Part shown: positions 49,726-58,542 of the stretch, piece by piece | Layout: every line of letters starts with the position of its first letter | Position numbering within the stretch: the stretch's first letter is position 1 | Assembly: GCF_910593845.1 (NCBI RefSeq) | Contig: NZ_CAJVAS010000005.1 | Span: forward strand, 186,001-250,000 | Length of the DNA stretch: 64,000 nucleotides | Direction of reading: 5' to 3' | DNA from: Paenibacillus solanacearum | GTDB taxonomy: Bacteria; Bacillota; Bacilli; Paenibacillales; NBRC-103111 | Translations under genes and position numbers: made by a program | The notes under the pieces: generated by a model | What the model saw: the letters and a program-made list of their open reading frames with translations, nothing else | Told to the model about the DNA's origin: nothing | Databases searched by the model: none

Positions 49726-51327
49726 CTAGCTCTTCGCTTCGTCCCAGACGACTTCCCAGTTCCGGTTCAAAGTCGCTTCAATTGTGCCGCGTTCCATAAT
49801 GTAGGACGCCAGCAGCTCCGCCATATCCGTCGGAATGTCCTTCACCACCGGCTTGCCTTGGAACATCAAGTAATTCCCGCCGCCGCCGGCGCGGTAATTG
49901 TTCATGACGACATCGTACTCCGCCTTCGGATCGATCGGCTTCCCATCATACTCCAGCCGGGTCACCCGCTCGCCTTCGGGCCGCGAAATGTTCAGCCGGT
50001 ATTCGATGCCTTCCCACATATCATAGTTGTAATGCTGCGGTTTCGGATCGCTAAAGTGCGGGCTTACCTCGATGTCCCCGCTCCCGTCGTACTGCTGGAA
50101 ATACGAAGCGGTGCGCTCCAGCGCGGCCCGAATATCGGCGCCGGTAATGCGGATCACCTGCAGCGTGTTCGGGTAAATGTAGTTGGAGACGATATCGCGC
50201 ATCGTAATATGTTCGGGAAATCCCGGCGAGACGTTGTCGAACAGCGCCGTATTGGAGATCGGCGCGCCGGATAAGTCCATCTGCACCTTATTGATGAATT
50301 CGATCAGCGGATGCTCCTTGAGCCTTACGCCCATCGGATCGGTGACTCGCATATCGCCCGCCAGCCGGCCGATCGGCTGATCGAGCCATACTTGCGCGAG
50401 CGCCTCATGAGGCTGGACCAGCGCCAGCACCGCCGGATCGGGCTCTACGCCCTGCGGGGACAGCAGCTCGGACCGTTTGGACTGCACCTTCCATTTCCCA
50501 TCTTCCTTGGTCAACTCCAGCGTCACTTTGCCGAGCCAGGCTCCGGTGCTTCCCGGCTGCACGATGACAACGCCGTTCACCGTCGTATCCGACAGCACCC
50601 GGTGCTGGTGGCCCGTCAGCAGAACATCGATTCCCTCAACCTCCCGGCACAGCGCGTAGCCTTGATTCTCCCCCGTCAGCGGCTCTGTCGGCTCGCCCGT
50701 TTCCAGATGGCGCTCGAAGCCGCCGTGATACGAGACGATGACGACATCGGCGCCTTCTTCCTCGTGCAGCTTGCGCACCCATGTCTTCGCAGTGAGAAGC
50801 GCATCCTTGAACTGCAGCCCGCGAATATAATCCGGCTTCTCCCAATGCGGAATATAATGAGTCGTCAGCCCGAGCACGGCCACCTTCAGATCGTCCGCGA
50901 ACGTTCGAATGAAGTACGGCTTGCCGAAATACGGATCCCCGGTCGCTTCGTCCACGATATTGGCGCAGAGCCACGGGAACCGCGACTCCTGCACAGCCTT
51001 GCCGAGCAGGTCCGGGCCGTAATTGAACTCATGATTGCCGATCACCGCGGCATCGTACCGCAGCTCGTTCAGGCACTCGATCATCGGGCTGGCGGCCTCG
51101 GCGTTCAGCTTCGCATGATGATAAGCAAGCGGCGTCCCCTGGATCAGATCTCCATTGTCGATGACGAGCAGCGGCGCTCCTTTGCGGCGCTCTTCGCGGA
51201 TCAATGTGGCAATTTTGGCAAAGCCGTACTCCGTCGGCTTATTATTTGCATACTGAATGGGTATCATATTTCCATGAATATCGCTTGTTTCCAGAATGGT
51301 GAGTGTGCATTCCCGGGCCATACGCAT
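49726..51327 (-). CDS. Bifunctional metallophosphatase / 5'-nucleotidase family protein
   Basis: The 533-residue protein has the metallophosphatase core TSDIHGN (Asp16, His18), VIDNGDLIQGTP, GNHEFNYG, YHGGFE and TGHQHR, then the C-terminal 5'-nucleotidase domain with ITGADIRAALERTASYF and YRAGGGGNYLMF. Its relatives (YfkN, CpdB type) release phosphate from nucleotides and cyclic nucleotides outside the cell, but no signal peptide is visible here. CGGAG lies seven bases before the ATG at 51327. It is divergent from the PhnD-like gene, which could share a phosphate theme. Confidence 0.9.
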   Translation of the reverse strand: MRMARECTLTILETSDIHGNMIPIQYANNKPTEYGFAKIATLIREERRKGAPLLVIDNGDLIQGTPLAYHHAKLNAEAASPMIECLNELRYDAAVIGNHEFNYGPDLLGKAVQESRFPWLCANIVDEATGDPYFGKPYFIRTFADDLKVAVLGLTTHYIPHWEKPDYIRGLQFKDALLTAKTWVRKLHEEEGADVVIVSYHGGFERHLETGEPTEPLTGENQGYALCREVEGIDVLLTGHQHRVLSDTTVNGVVIVQPGSTGAWLGKVTLELTKEDGKWKVQSKRSELLSPQGVEPDPAVLALVQPHEALAQVWLDQPIGRLAGDMRVTDPMGVRLKEHPLIEFINKVQMDLSGAPISNTALFDNVSPGFPEHITMRDIVSNYIYPNTLQVIRITGADIRAALERTASYFQQYDGSGDIEVSPHFSDPKPQHYNYDMWEGIEYRLNISRPEGERVTRLEYDGKPIDPKAEYDVVMNNYRAGGGGNYLMFQGKPVVKDIPTDMAELLASYIMERGTIEATLNRNWEVVWDEAKS

Positions 51328-51508
51328 TGTTCAACTCCGTTACACGAATTTGACTACACTATACCAGACTTCACCCGACAGGCACAACGGAGACAGCAAA
51401 TTGCAATTTCCGACGCAACTTAACGAATATTTTACTGTCTCTTTCTTCAAATTGTGATATAGTAAGTAATGGATTTTTATCCGAGCCATTTAACAGGAGG
51501 TCAATTCC

Positions 51509-52477
51509 ATGTTCAAAAAGTTTGCAGCAATCAGCTTGTCCCTCGTGCTGACTGCGGGATTTGCTGTAGGGTGCGGCAGTAAACCAGAGACAACCCCGGC
51601 CCCTGCACAGCCTGACAACAAAGCGGCGGCTCCTGCTGCCAAAGGCTACGTACCGAAAGAATTGACGGTACAATTCGTTCCATCGCAGCAAGCCGAAACG
51701 CTGGAAGCGAAGGCGAAGCCGCTGGAGAAACTGCTCGGAGAAAAACTGGGCATCCCGGTGAAAGTTTCCGTATCCACGAACTACAACACCGTTATCGAAG
51801 CGATGGCTTCCAAAAAAGTCGATATCGGCTTCTTGCCGCCAAGCAACTACGTCATGGCGCATGACGATAAGAAGGCTGCCGATCTGCTGCTGCAAGCGCA
51901 ACGTTTTGGCGTAGACGATAAAACCGGCCAACCGACGAAGGAATTGGTAGACTTTTACAAATCAATGATCGTGGTGAAAGCCGATTCTCCGATTAAAGAT
52001 ATTAAAGATTTGAAAGGGAAAAAGATTGCATGGCAGGATGTTACCTCTTCCGCCGGCTATGTATACCCTGCAATTCTAATGAAGAAAAACGGCATCGACC
52101 CGGAGAAGGACGTAACGGGCATTACCGTGAAAGGCCATGACAAGGGCGTTCTTGCCGTACTGAACGGCGAAGTGGACGCAGCGGCCGTATTCCAGGATGC
52201 ACGGATCAACGTGATCAAGGATTTCCCTGACGTATTCCAGAAAGTTCGCGTGCTTGCCTTCAGCGACCCGATCCCGAACGACACGGTTTCCGTTCGTCCG
52301 GACATGGACCCAGCTTGGAAAGACAAGATCGCGCAAGCGTTCATCGATCTCGGCAAAAACCCGGAGAGCCAAAAAATCATCTTCGACGTATACTCGCACC
52401 AAGGCTACGTGAAGTCCGACGACAAGAAGTTCGACATCGTCCGTCAAGCGGCCAAAGAAATCGGTCAAAAGAAATAA
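51509..52477 (+). CDS. phnD: Phosphate/phosphonate-type ABC substrate-binding lipoprotein (PhnD-like)
   Basis: The signal peptide ends at lipobox Cys22 (FAVGC). The mature part matches PhnD: ELTVQFVPSQQAETLEAKAKPLEKLL, VDIGFLPPSNYVMA, LKGKKIAWQDVTSSAGYVYPA and VLNGEVDAAAVFQDA. It should bind phosphonate, phosphite or phosphate. No PhnC or PhnE gene follows; a strong terminator closes the transcript, so it is an orphan or uses a transporter encoded elsewhere. AGGAGG lies upstream of the ATG with good spacing. Confidence 0.9.
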   Translation: MFKKFAAISLSLVLTAGFAVGCGSKPETTPAPAQPDNKAAAPAAKGYVPKELTVQFVPSQQAETLEAKAKPLEKLLGEKLGIPVKVSVSTNYNTVIEAMASKKVDIGFLPPSNYVMAHDDKKAADLLLQAQRFGVDDKTGQPTKELVDFYKSMIVVKADSPIKDIKDLKGKKIAWQDVTSSAGYVYPAILMKKNGIDPEKDVTGITVKGHDKGVLAVLNGEVDAAAVFQDARINVIKDFPDVFQKVRVLAFSDPIPNDTVSVRPDMDPAWKDKIAQAFIDLGKNPESQKIIFDVYSHQGYVKSDDKKFDIVRQAAKEIGQKK

Positions 52478-52492
52478 GGCGCTCTGCCATGC

Positions 52493-52533
52493 AAAAAGGA
52501 ACAGTCCTCCGCGAGGAGCTGTTCCTTTTTTTT
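52493..52533. terminator. Strong bidirectional terminator
   Basis: AAAAAGGAACAG-CCTC pairs with GAGG-CTGTTCCTTTTTTTT between two converging genes. Confidence 0.9.
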
Positions 52534-52534
52534 G

Positions 52535-53095
52535 CTACACCGTGAACTCGATCGGTACGCCCTTGTCGCCGAGCCGGCCTTCCCTCGCGTCGTCCCGCAG
52601 CCGCTTCAACCAGCGCAGCTCCGTCTTGGCGTGCTCATATCCGCCGACCATCATGTGCAGCGCCGATTTCGGCACGATGCCGATATGGTCCGTATACACA
52701 TCGTGCAGCGCCTTCATCGCCTTCTCGCACTTTCGGACGCGCGAGTCCAGCAGCTCCGCGAGCTTCTGCTGGTCGCCGTGATCGGCGAAGACGAGCGCCA
52801 TATACAGCGGGTGCTTTACCGGCTCGTATTCCGCAAAGACGCGCAGCAGCAGCCTGTCGAACTCTTGACGCCCTTTTTCCGTTATACGGTATATCGTTTT
52901 GTCCGGGCGTCCGGCATCCTTCACAATCTCGACGGTCTCGATGCACGCTTCCTCCGCCAGCCGATCGACAGCATAATAGAGCGACCCCATCTGCAGCTTC
53001 GTATAGCGGTGCATTTCGCGCTCTTTCATCTTTTGCGTCATTTCATAAGGATGCGCGTCACCCTCGATTAACAGCCCAAGGATGGCCAATCTCAT
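52535..53095 (-). CDS. PadR-family transcriptional regulator
   Basis: The 186-residue protein has the PadR winged helix: MRLAILGLLIEGDAHPYEMTQKM, LQMGSLYYAVDRLAEEACIE and GRPDKTIYRITEKGRQEFDRLL, and a helical C-terminal dimerisation part. It probably represses the drug exporter gene just upstream in the same operon. Start options are ATG at 53095 and GTG at 53101; both have G-rich sites. The exporter stop lies 7-13 bases before. Confidence 0.9.
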   Translation of the reverse strand: MRLAILGLLIEGDAHPYEMTQKMKEREMHRYTKLQMGSLYYAVDRLAEEACIETVEIVKDAGRPDKTIYRITEKGRQEFDRLLLRVFAEYEPVKHPLYMALVFADHGDQQKLAELLDSRVRKCEKAMKALHDVYTDHIGIVPKSALHMMVGGYEHAKTELRWLKRLRDDAREGRLGDKGVPIEFTV

Positions 53096-53107
53096 CGACA
53101 CCGCGCC

Positions 53108-54634
53108 TCACCCCCTGCTTGCTTCCGGCACTGGCGGGCTTTCCGCCGGCTTGACCCGCTCGCTGCCCATCATGAATACGAAGACGGCCGCAAGCAATGC
53201 GGGAAGCAGCGCCCACATGAACGTTTGCGCGATCGACGACGACAGCGTATCCGTTATCTGGTTCAGCACGTCGGGCGGGATCAGCGCCCGCTTCTCCGAC
53301 GACAGCATATCGCGCGGATCGCCGAGCTTGCCGCCAGGCAGACCGCCTCCGCCGGCGAACGCATCCGCTATGCCGGACGCAAAGGCGTTCCGCTGAATGA
53401 TGCCGAAGATGGTAATGCCAAGCGTCATGCCGAGCGAGCGGAGGAACGAGTTGGCCGACGTCGCGGCACCGCGCTGCCGCATGTCGAAGTTATGAATCGA
53501 CGCCATGCTGAGCACCGAGAACGAGAACCCGACGCCGAAGCCGGTCAAAATCATGTACAGCGTCAGCAGCATCCGCGATGTCTCCGGCGTAATCGTGCCC
53601 AGCAGCAGGATCCCGAGAACGAAGCAAACGGCGGAAAAAATCATAATGTTGCGGAAGCTTGTTTTGGCTGTGAAAAAACCGCCCGTCTGGCTGCCGACCA
53701 CGGAACCGAGCATCATCGGCATCAAGATCAGCCCCGAATTGGTCGCCGATCCGCCGAAGACGCCCTGCACATAGATCGGAATGTAAATCGCGGCGACGAT
53801 GTAGCTTGCGCCGTACAGCAGCGCCACCGCATTGCTGGAGGCGAACAACCGCTGTTTGAACATGGCGAACGAAATAATCGGTTCGCTCGCCCGGGTCTCC
53901 GCCACGAGAAACGCCACGAACAGCACGGCAAACGCGGCGAACAAGCCGATGATGGCAAACGAGCCCCATGCATACTTCTGTCCGCCCAATTCCAGTGCGA
54001 ACATCAGGCAGACGACGGAGGCTACGAGGGTGGCCGCGCCGAACCAGTCGATGCTTTGCTTCGTGTGCTTGAGCGACTCATGGTAGAAGGCGCCAATGAA
54101 CGTAAGCGCAACGACGCCGATCGGAAGGTTAATGTAGAACACCCAGTTCCATCCGATATATTCGGTAATATACGCGCCGAGCAGCGGTCCGAATATGCTC
54201 GAGATGCCGAAGACAGCGCCGAACAGCCCGCCCATCTTTCCGCGTTTTTCCGGCGGGAAAATGTCGAACACGATCGTGAACGCAATGGGCATCAGCGCGC
54301 CGCCGCCGATCCCTTGGACCGCACGGTAAATGCTGAGCTGAACGATGCTGTTCGCCGTGCCGCAAAGCGCCGAACCGACGAGAAACAGCACCATGCCAAA
54401 AATAAAAAATCGTTTGCGTCCGAACATGTCGGACAGCTTGCCGAAGATCGGCGTACCGGCCATCACGGCCACCATGTAGGCGGAGGTCACCCAGACGAAC
54501 TGCTCCATGCCTCCCAGCTCGGCCACAATCGTCCCCATTGCCGTTGCAACGATCGTATTGTCCATGGCCGCCATCAGGATGCCGAGCAGCAGCCCGGCAA
54601 TGACAAACCCGGTCTTGCTTTGTTTCGTATTCAT
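53108..54634 (-). CDS. DHA2-family multidrug MFS exporter (EmrB/QacA-like, 14 helices)
   Basis: The 508-residue transporter shows MAAMDNTIVATAMGTIVAELG (motif D1), GTPIFGKLSDMFGRKRFF (motif A) and IGGGALMPIAFTIVFDIFPPEKRG (motif C region), and about 14 membrane helices with a large last loop (about residues 430-470). It should use the proton gradient to expel toxic compounds. The start at 54634 has GAGG nine bases upstream. It is followed by its likely repressor gene padR; a palindrome upstream may be the operator. Confidence 0.92.
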   Translation of the reverse strand: MNTKQSKTGFVIAGLLLGILMAAMDNTIVATAMGTIVAELGGMEQFVWVTSAYMVAVMAGTPIFGKLSDMFGRKRFFIFGMVLFLVGSALCGTANSIVQLSIYRAVQGIGGGALMPIAFTIVFDIFPPEKRGKMGGLFGAVFGISSIFGPLLGAYITEYIGWNWVFYINLPIGVVALTFIGAFYHESLKHTKQSIDWFGAATLVASVVCLMFALELGGQKYAWGSFAIIGLFAAFAVLFVAFLVAETRASEPIISFAMFKQRLFASSNAVALLYGASYIVAAIYIPIYVQGVFGGSATNSGLILMPMMLGSVVGSQTGGFFTAKTSFRNIMIFSAVCFVLGILLLGTITPETSRMLLTLYMILTGFGVGFSFSVLSMASIHNFDMRQRGAATSANSFLRSLGMTLGITIFGIIQRNAFASGIADAFAGGGGLPGGKLGDPRDMLSSEKRALIPPDVLNQITDTLSSSIAQTFMWALLPALLAAVFVFMMGSERVKPAESPPVPEASRG

Positions 54635-54682
54635 GCCAGCGCTCCTCTTATCAATCCATATAGTCAATAATGGAAATTATTA

Positions 54683-54698
54683 TATTCAAATTTGAATA
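54683..54698. promoter_or_regulatory. Perfect 16-base palindrome before the exporter-padR operon
   Basis: TATTCAAATTTGAATA lies about 50 bases upstream of the exporter start in AT-rich promoter DNA. Its size and symmetry suit a PadR-type operator. Confidence 0.5.
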
Positions 54699-54723
54699 GA
54701 TAATCAACGATTTATTTGTCATG

Positions 54724-54763
54724 AAAAAACAGTGCGAAGCGAGTCTCCTGACTCCGCACTGTT
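54724..54763 (-). terminator. Terminator of the threonine synthase gene
   Basis: AAACAGTGCG-GAGTC pairs with GACTC-CGCACTGTTT; six Ts follow on the minus strand. The stretch 54764-54911 has no other feature. Confidence 0.85.
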
Positions 54764-54911
54764 TCCTTCACAGCATCCTTCTGCTGCTGTTCGGGCATCA
54801 CCGCGCTTCCCTTCCCGCGGCTGCCATTCATTCCAACGCGCGCGAAGCGGTATGCGTACGTTGGACGGAGGGACGTGCCCCCCATGACATCCGCTTCGGC
54901 TGCAGCGGCGC

Positions 54912-56168
54912 TTAAAGGCGACGATCGACCGACGCCCTATCCAGCATCCGCTCCCGCATGCGAAGCTCCAGCGCCTCCGGCGTTCTCCCCGCATAGCCCG
55001 CCAAAGCCTCGGCATCTTTCAGCAGATGCCCGGTCAAGATGCACACCGCCGTCTCGTCCTTGTCGATGATCCGCTCCGCCGCCAGCCGCTTCAAGCCGGC
55101 CACCGTTGCGGCTGACGCCGGTTCGCAGCCGATGCCCGAGCGGTCGATGACCTGCTTGGCCGCGAAGATTTGCTCGTCTGTGACGGTTACCGTCACGCCG
55201 TTCGTGTGCTCCAGCGTCCGCAGCGCCTTCTTCCAGCTCGGCGGGCTTCCGATGTTGAGCGCGCTGGCCCGCGTGGACAGGCGCGGCTCCGGTGTCAGCG
55301 TCCGCTCACCGGCCTCCACCATGCGATGGAACGGGCTCGCGCCTTCCGCCTGCACGATCGCTACTCGCGGCACGGTCTCGATCAGGCCGATCGCTTGCAG
55401 CTCCTGCAGCCCTTTGCCGAGTGCCGCAGCGTTGCTGAGCGCACCGCCCGGGACGACGATCCAATCCGGCATCGACCATTCGAGCTGCTGGGCGATTTCA
55501 AATACGATGCTCTTCTGCCCTTCGATGCGCAGTGGATTGACGGAGTTGCAGACATACAGTCCGAATTCATCCGCATGCGCCTCCAGAAAACGCAGGCCGT
55601 CGTCGTACGTTCCGGGGAAGCGGACGAGCTTGCCGCCGTAAGCCAGCGTCTGCAGCACTTTGCCGTCCGCCACGCCCTCCTCGGGAACGAACACGTACGA
55701 CGTCTTGCCGCACCAGGCCGCATACATCGCCAGCGACGAGGACGTATTGCCGGTGGAGGAGCAGGCAAACCGGTTCATTCCGAGCGCGTGTCCGTGCGAG
55801 ACGGCGACGGTCATTCCGTTATCCTTGAACGAGCCGCTCGGGTTCTCGCTCTGCGCCTTCAGCAGCACGCGGCGCACCCCGGCAAACCGGGCGGTCGCCG
55901 CCGCATCATACAATCCTGTATTTCCTTCGTATCGGGTTACAATCGCTTCGTCCGGCAGCTCGGGATGAATCAATTCCTTGTAGCGCCAGACGCCGCTCGC
56001 GTAAGGCGTCATCCGCTCCGCAAGCCTCGCATGGAATAGACGCTTCAGCCGGTCGGCGTCAAGCCGCTTCCACTGCTGCTCAATTTGCAGCAAGCCGCCG
56101 CAGGCGCAGCGGATGCGCGGTTGATGTAACTCCCATAACCGGTCGCAATCGATGCATGTCAACTGCAT
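54912..56168 (-). CDS. thrC: Threonine synthase family PLP enzyme with N-terminal zinc ribbon
   Basis: The 418-residue enzyme starts with a four-Cys ribbon (Cys5, Cys8, Cys21, Cys23), followed by the fold-type II PLP core: NPSGSFKDNGM with the cofactor Lys115, CSSTGNTSSSLAMYAAW, and VVPGGALSNAAALGKGLQEL for phosphate binding. It makes threonine from O-phosphohomoserine; a related lyase role cannot be ruled out. AAGGAGG lies eight bases before the ATG. It is divergent from a LysR gene that may control it; it lacks hom or thrB neighbours. Confidence 0.85.
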   Translation of the reverse strand: MQLTCIDCDRLWELHQPRIRCACGGLLQIEQQWKRLDADRLKRLFHARLAERMTPYASGVWRYKELIHPELPDEAIVTRYEGNTGLYDAAATARFAGVRRVLLKAQSENPSGSFKDNGMTVAVSHGHALGMNRFACSSTGNTSSSLAMYAAWCGKTSYVFVPEEGVADGKVLQTLAYGGKLVRFPGTYDDGLRFLEAHADEFGLYVCNSVNPLRIEGQKSIVFEIAQQLEWSMPDWIVVPGGALSNAAALGKGLQELQAIGLIETVPRVAIVQAEGASPFHRMVEAGERTLTPEPRLSTRASALNIGSPPSWKKALRTLEHTNGVTVTVTDEQIFAAKQVIDRSGIGCEPASAATVAGLKRLAAERIIDKDETAVCILTGHLLKDAEALAGYAGRTPEALELRMRERMLDRASVDRRL

Positions 56169-56319
56169 ATTTCGAACCTCCTTAAAGTGTCATTGCGTTG
56201 TTTTGCTCCTGCTTATGAACTACAATAAAGGAAATCGTTTCATAAATAAAATATAAGTTATTTTGTAATTCATAAATTAAAATTATGATTTATCCCAAGA
56301 CAGGAAGGAGGCATCCGCT
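56169..56319. promoter_or_regulatory. Divergent thrC-lysR promoter region
   Basis: This 151-base AT-rich gap includes AT-rich dyads such as ATAAATTAAAATTATGATTTAT-like sequence around 56270-56292, which suits a LysR T-N11-A operator. The exact site is not resolved. Confidence 0.35.
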
Positions 56320-57213
56320 ATGAATCTTCATGCGCTCAGCGTCTTTCGCGCCGTTGCGCACGGCGGCAGCGTGACCCGTGCTGCCGAAGCGCTGCGCATT
56401 AGCCAGCCGGCGGTAACGGCCCAAATCCGCAATCTGGAGAACGAGCTCGGCCTCTCCCTTATCGCTCCGAAAGGCCGCGGCATAGGGCTGACGGAAGCAG
56501 GCGAATGGGTTGCGGCCCAGGCGGACCGGCTGTTCTCGCTGGAGACGGAGGTCGAGCGTCTGATCGCCGATTACAAGGAAGGCCGCACCGGCAAGCTGCG
56601 CATCGCCGCTACGTATTTGCCGGCCAACTTTTTGCTGCCTGGCTGGATCGCTGCTTTCAAATCGGATTATCCCGATGTGCGCGTCATATTGCATACGGCC
56701 AACACGCGCCAAGCAATGGAACGGCTGATGCGATACGAAGCCGACTTGGCGGTGATCGGCGGAGGGGCCGAGCCCGAACCGGGCATCGCCCGGCGCGTTC
56801 TGTTCGAAGATCCAATGTGGTTTGTCGTCCCGCGCGGTCACCGGCTGGCGGATCGGGAGTCGTCCCTTGCGGAAATTTTGCGCGAACCGTTCGTCATGCG
56901 GGAAGAAGGAAGCCGTACGCGCGAGATGCTGCTGGCCTTGTGCCGGACGGCCAATCTGAAACCGCCCGCGGCGGCGGTGGAATGGGACGGTATGAATGAG
57001 GCGGTCAGGGCGGTGAAGGCGGGGTATGGCGTCATCTTCGCCTCGGCGGCGGAAGTGCGGGAGGATGTGCAGCGCGGCGATGTCGCCCGCGTCTTTGTGC
57101 GGGAAGTCGAAGCCGTCAATCCGATTGCCGTGTATACGCGGGAGCAGGAGACGTTGTCCAAACCGGCGGAGGCGCTGATGAATATCATCATGCGCCCCCG
57201 TGAAGAATCGTAG
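56320..57213 (+). CDS. LysR-family transcriptional regulator
   Basis: The 297-residue protein has the LysR helix-turn-helix at residues 1-60: LHALSVFRAVAHGGSVTRAAEALRISQPAVTAQIRNLENELG, then an inducer-binding domain of the periplasmic-binding fold. AAGGAGG lies eight bases before the ATG. It is divergent from the threonine synthase gene, the usual arrangement for a LysR activator and its target. Confidence 0.93.
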   Translation: MNLHALSVFRAVAHGGSVTRAAEALRISQPAVTAQIRNLENELGLSLIAPKGRGIGLTEAGEWVAAQADRLFSLETEVERLIADYKEGRTGKLRIAATYLPANFLLPGWIAAFKSDYPDVRVILHTANTRQAMERLMRYEADLAVIGGGAEPEPGIARRVLFEDPMWFVVPRGHRLADRESSLAEILREPFVMREEGSRTREMLLALCRTANLKPPAAAVEWDGMNEAVRAVKAGYGVIFASAAEVREDVQRGDVARVFVREVEAVNPIAVYTREQETLSKPAEALMNIIMRPREES

Positions 57214-57240
57214 GCGGCGATCAAGTCGCCGCTATTTCTT
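57212..57240 (+). terminator. Hairpin terminator after the LysR gene
   Basis: GGCGGCGA, a four-base loop and its complement are followed by ATTTCTT. It overlaps the end of the converging solute-binding gene. Confidence 0.6.
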
Positions 57241-58542
57241 CTTCAATTCTTCAATTTTTTTGTCAAACGTCTCGTTCGCTTCTCTTAGCGCCGTGTTGAC
57301 GTCTTTCCCATTTTTTACGGTCGCAGTCAGCGCGGCTCGGGCTGCGCTAATCCCTTGCGTGTCGTACACCGTCTGTGGATACGGACTGGCAGGTGTCATA
57401 TTGACGGCTTTCACATTTTTCCCCACCATATAAGTCAGGTCTTTACCGAAAGCTTCTTTCACCTTCGGATCTTTCAATACGCTGTATCTTCCCTGCCTGG
57501 ACATATCCATCTGCACTTCGTCCGATAAGATGGCGGACATTACCCGGAAAGCGTCCTCCTTCTTGGAACTTGTCTTGGAAAGCACCATTAAGTGTGCGTC
57601 GATTCCGGGGCTGACGCCCGGCAGCTTTTGCCAGACAGGGAAGGAGGCCATGTCCCAATTCAAATCCTGGAATTGGCTTAAATCGCCGAATAAATTAATA
57701 TCGGCCAGCATGGCCAGCGTCCGTTTCTTGTAAAACAGCTCTGCGGCTTCTTTATTAAATGAGATTTGCTCGTTTCCGGGAATCGAATGAATGGCAATCA
57801 TCCGCTCCATGACTTGCTTCCACTCCGGTGTGTTCAGCGCCGCTTTGTTCGTCTTCGGGTCGACAAAAGGCAGCGAAAGCTGCGAAGCGAGCCGTTCCGG
57901 GACATTCGGTTCCAGTCCGCGGTATTGCGTGCCGTTGTCGTTTCGGGTTACGAGCTTGGCAAGCTCTGTGGCCTGCTCCCAGGTCATCCCGTCCTTCGGA
58001 TACGGAACGGCGAATTTATCGAAAATGTCCTTGTTATAATAAAGCGTTTGAAAGTTTCGGGCATATGGCAGCGCAGCCAAATCATTCGTTTGCGTGGCGG
58101 CTTTGACCGCTTCGACGGCCTGCGTCTCGATTTTGGCCAGATCGAATTTATGCTTTTGAATCCACTCCGTTAAAGGCGCGGCCAAGTCCAGCTCGAGAAA
58201 TTCGGGCATCCCGTTCACATTATTCGTAATGACAATGTCCGGGACATTGCCGGCCGCCACCAGCTCCGCCAACTTCGTGCCCTGTGCGTTATATATGAAC
58301 TTCTGTACCGTAATCCAAGGATATTGCTTGCTTACCGGCGCTATGATATAACGCTGAAATTCTTCGTCCGTCAAATATCCCTGGGTTTTAACCCCTACGG
58401 AAATCGTCACGGGCTGATGCTCGGCCGGCTTGTTCTCCGGCGAAGCGGCTGGCTGCTTGGTCATGCAGCCGCCGAGTAAGGCGGGTAACATCGCGCCGCT
58501 CAGCAGTATCGATCCGAATCGGTAACGTCGTCCTTTAAGCAT
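57232..58542 (-). CDS. Extracellular solute-binding lipoprotein in the LacI regulon
   Basis: The 436-residue precursor has a signal peptide and lipobox LLGGC (Cys at about 26). Its mature part has TLYYNKDIFDKFAVPYPKDGMTWEQATELAKLVT, and the tail VNTALREANETFDKKIEEL common to the orphan family 1 binding proteins of this window. GAGGAG lies nine bases before the ATG. Its start overlaps the end of the GDPD gene by eight bases, so both are made from the same message. The ligand may be a glycerophosphodiester or a sugar linked to the operon's enzymes. Confidence 0.87.
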   Translation of the reverse strand: MLKGRRYRFGSILLSGAMLPALLGGCMTKQPAASPENKPAEHQPVTISVGVKTQGYLTDEEFQRYIIAPVSKQYPWITVQKFIYNAQGTKLAELVAAGNVPDIVITNNVNGMPEFLELDLAAPLTEWIQKHKFDLAKIETQAVEAVKAATQTNDLAALPYARNFQTLYYNKDIFDKFAVPYPKDGMTWEQATELAKLVTRNDNGTQYRGLEPNVPERLASQLSLPFVDPKTNKAALNTPEWKQVMERMIAIHSIPGNEQISFNKEAAELFYKKRTLAMLADINLFGDLSQFQDLNWDMASFPVWQKLPGVSPGIDAHLMVLSKTSSKKEDAFRVMSAILSDEVQMDMSRQGRYSVLKDPKVKEAFGKDLTYMVGKNVKAVNMTPASPYPQTVYDTQGISAARAALTATVKNGKDVNTALREANETFDKKIEELKKK

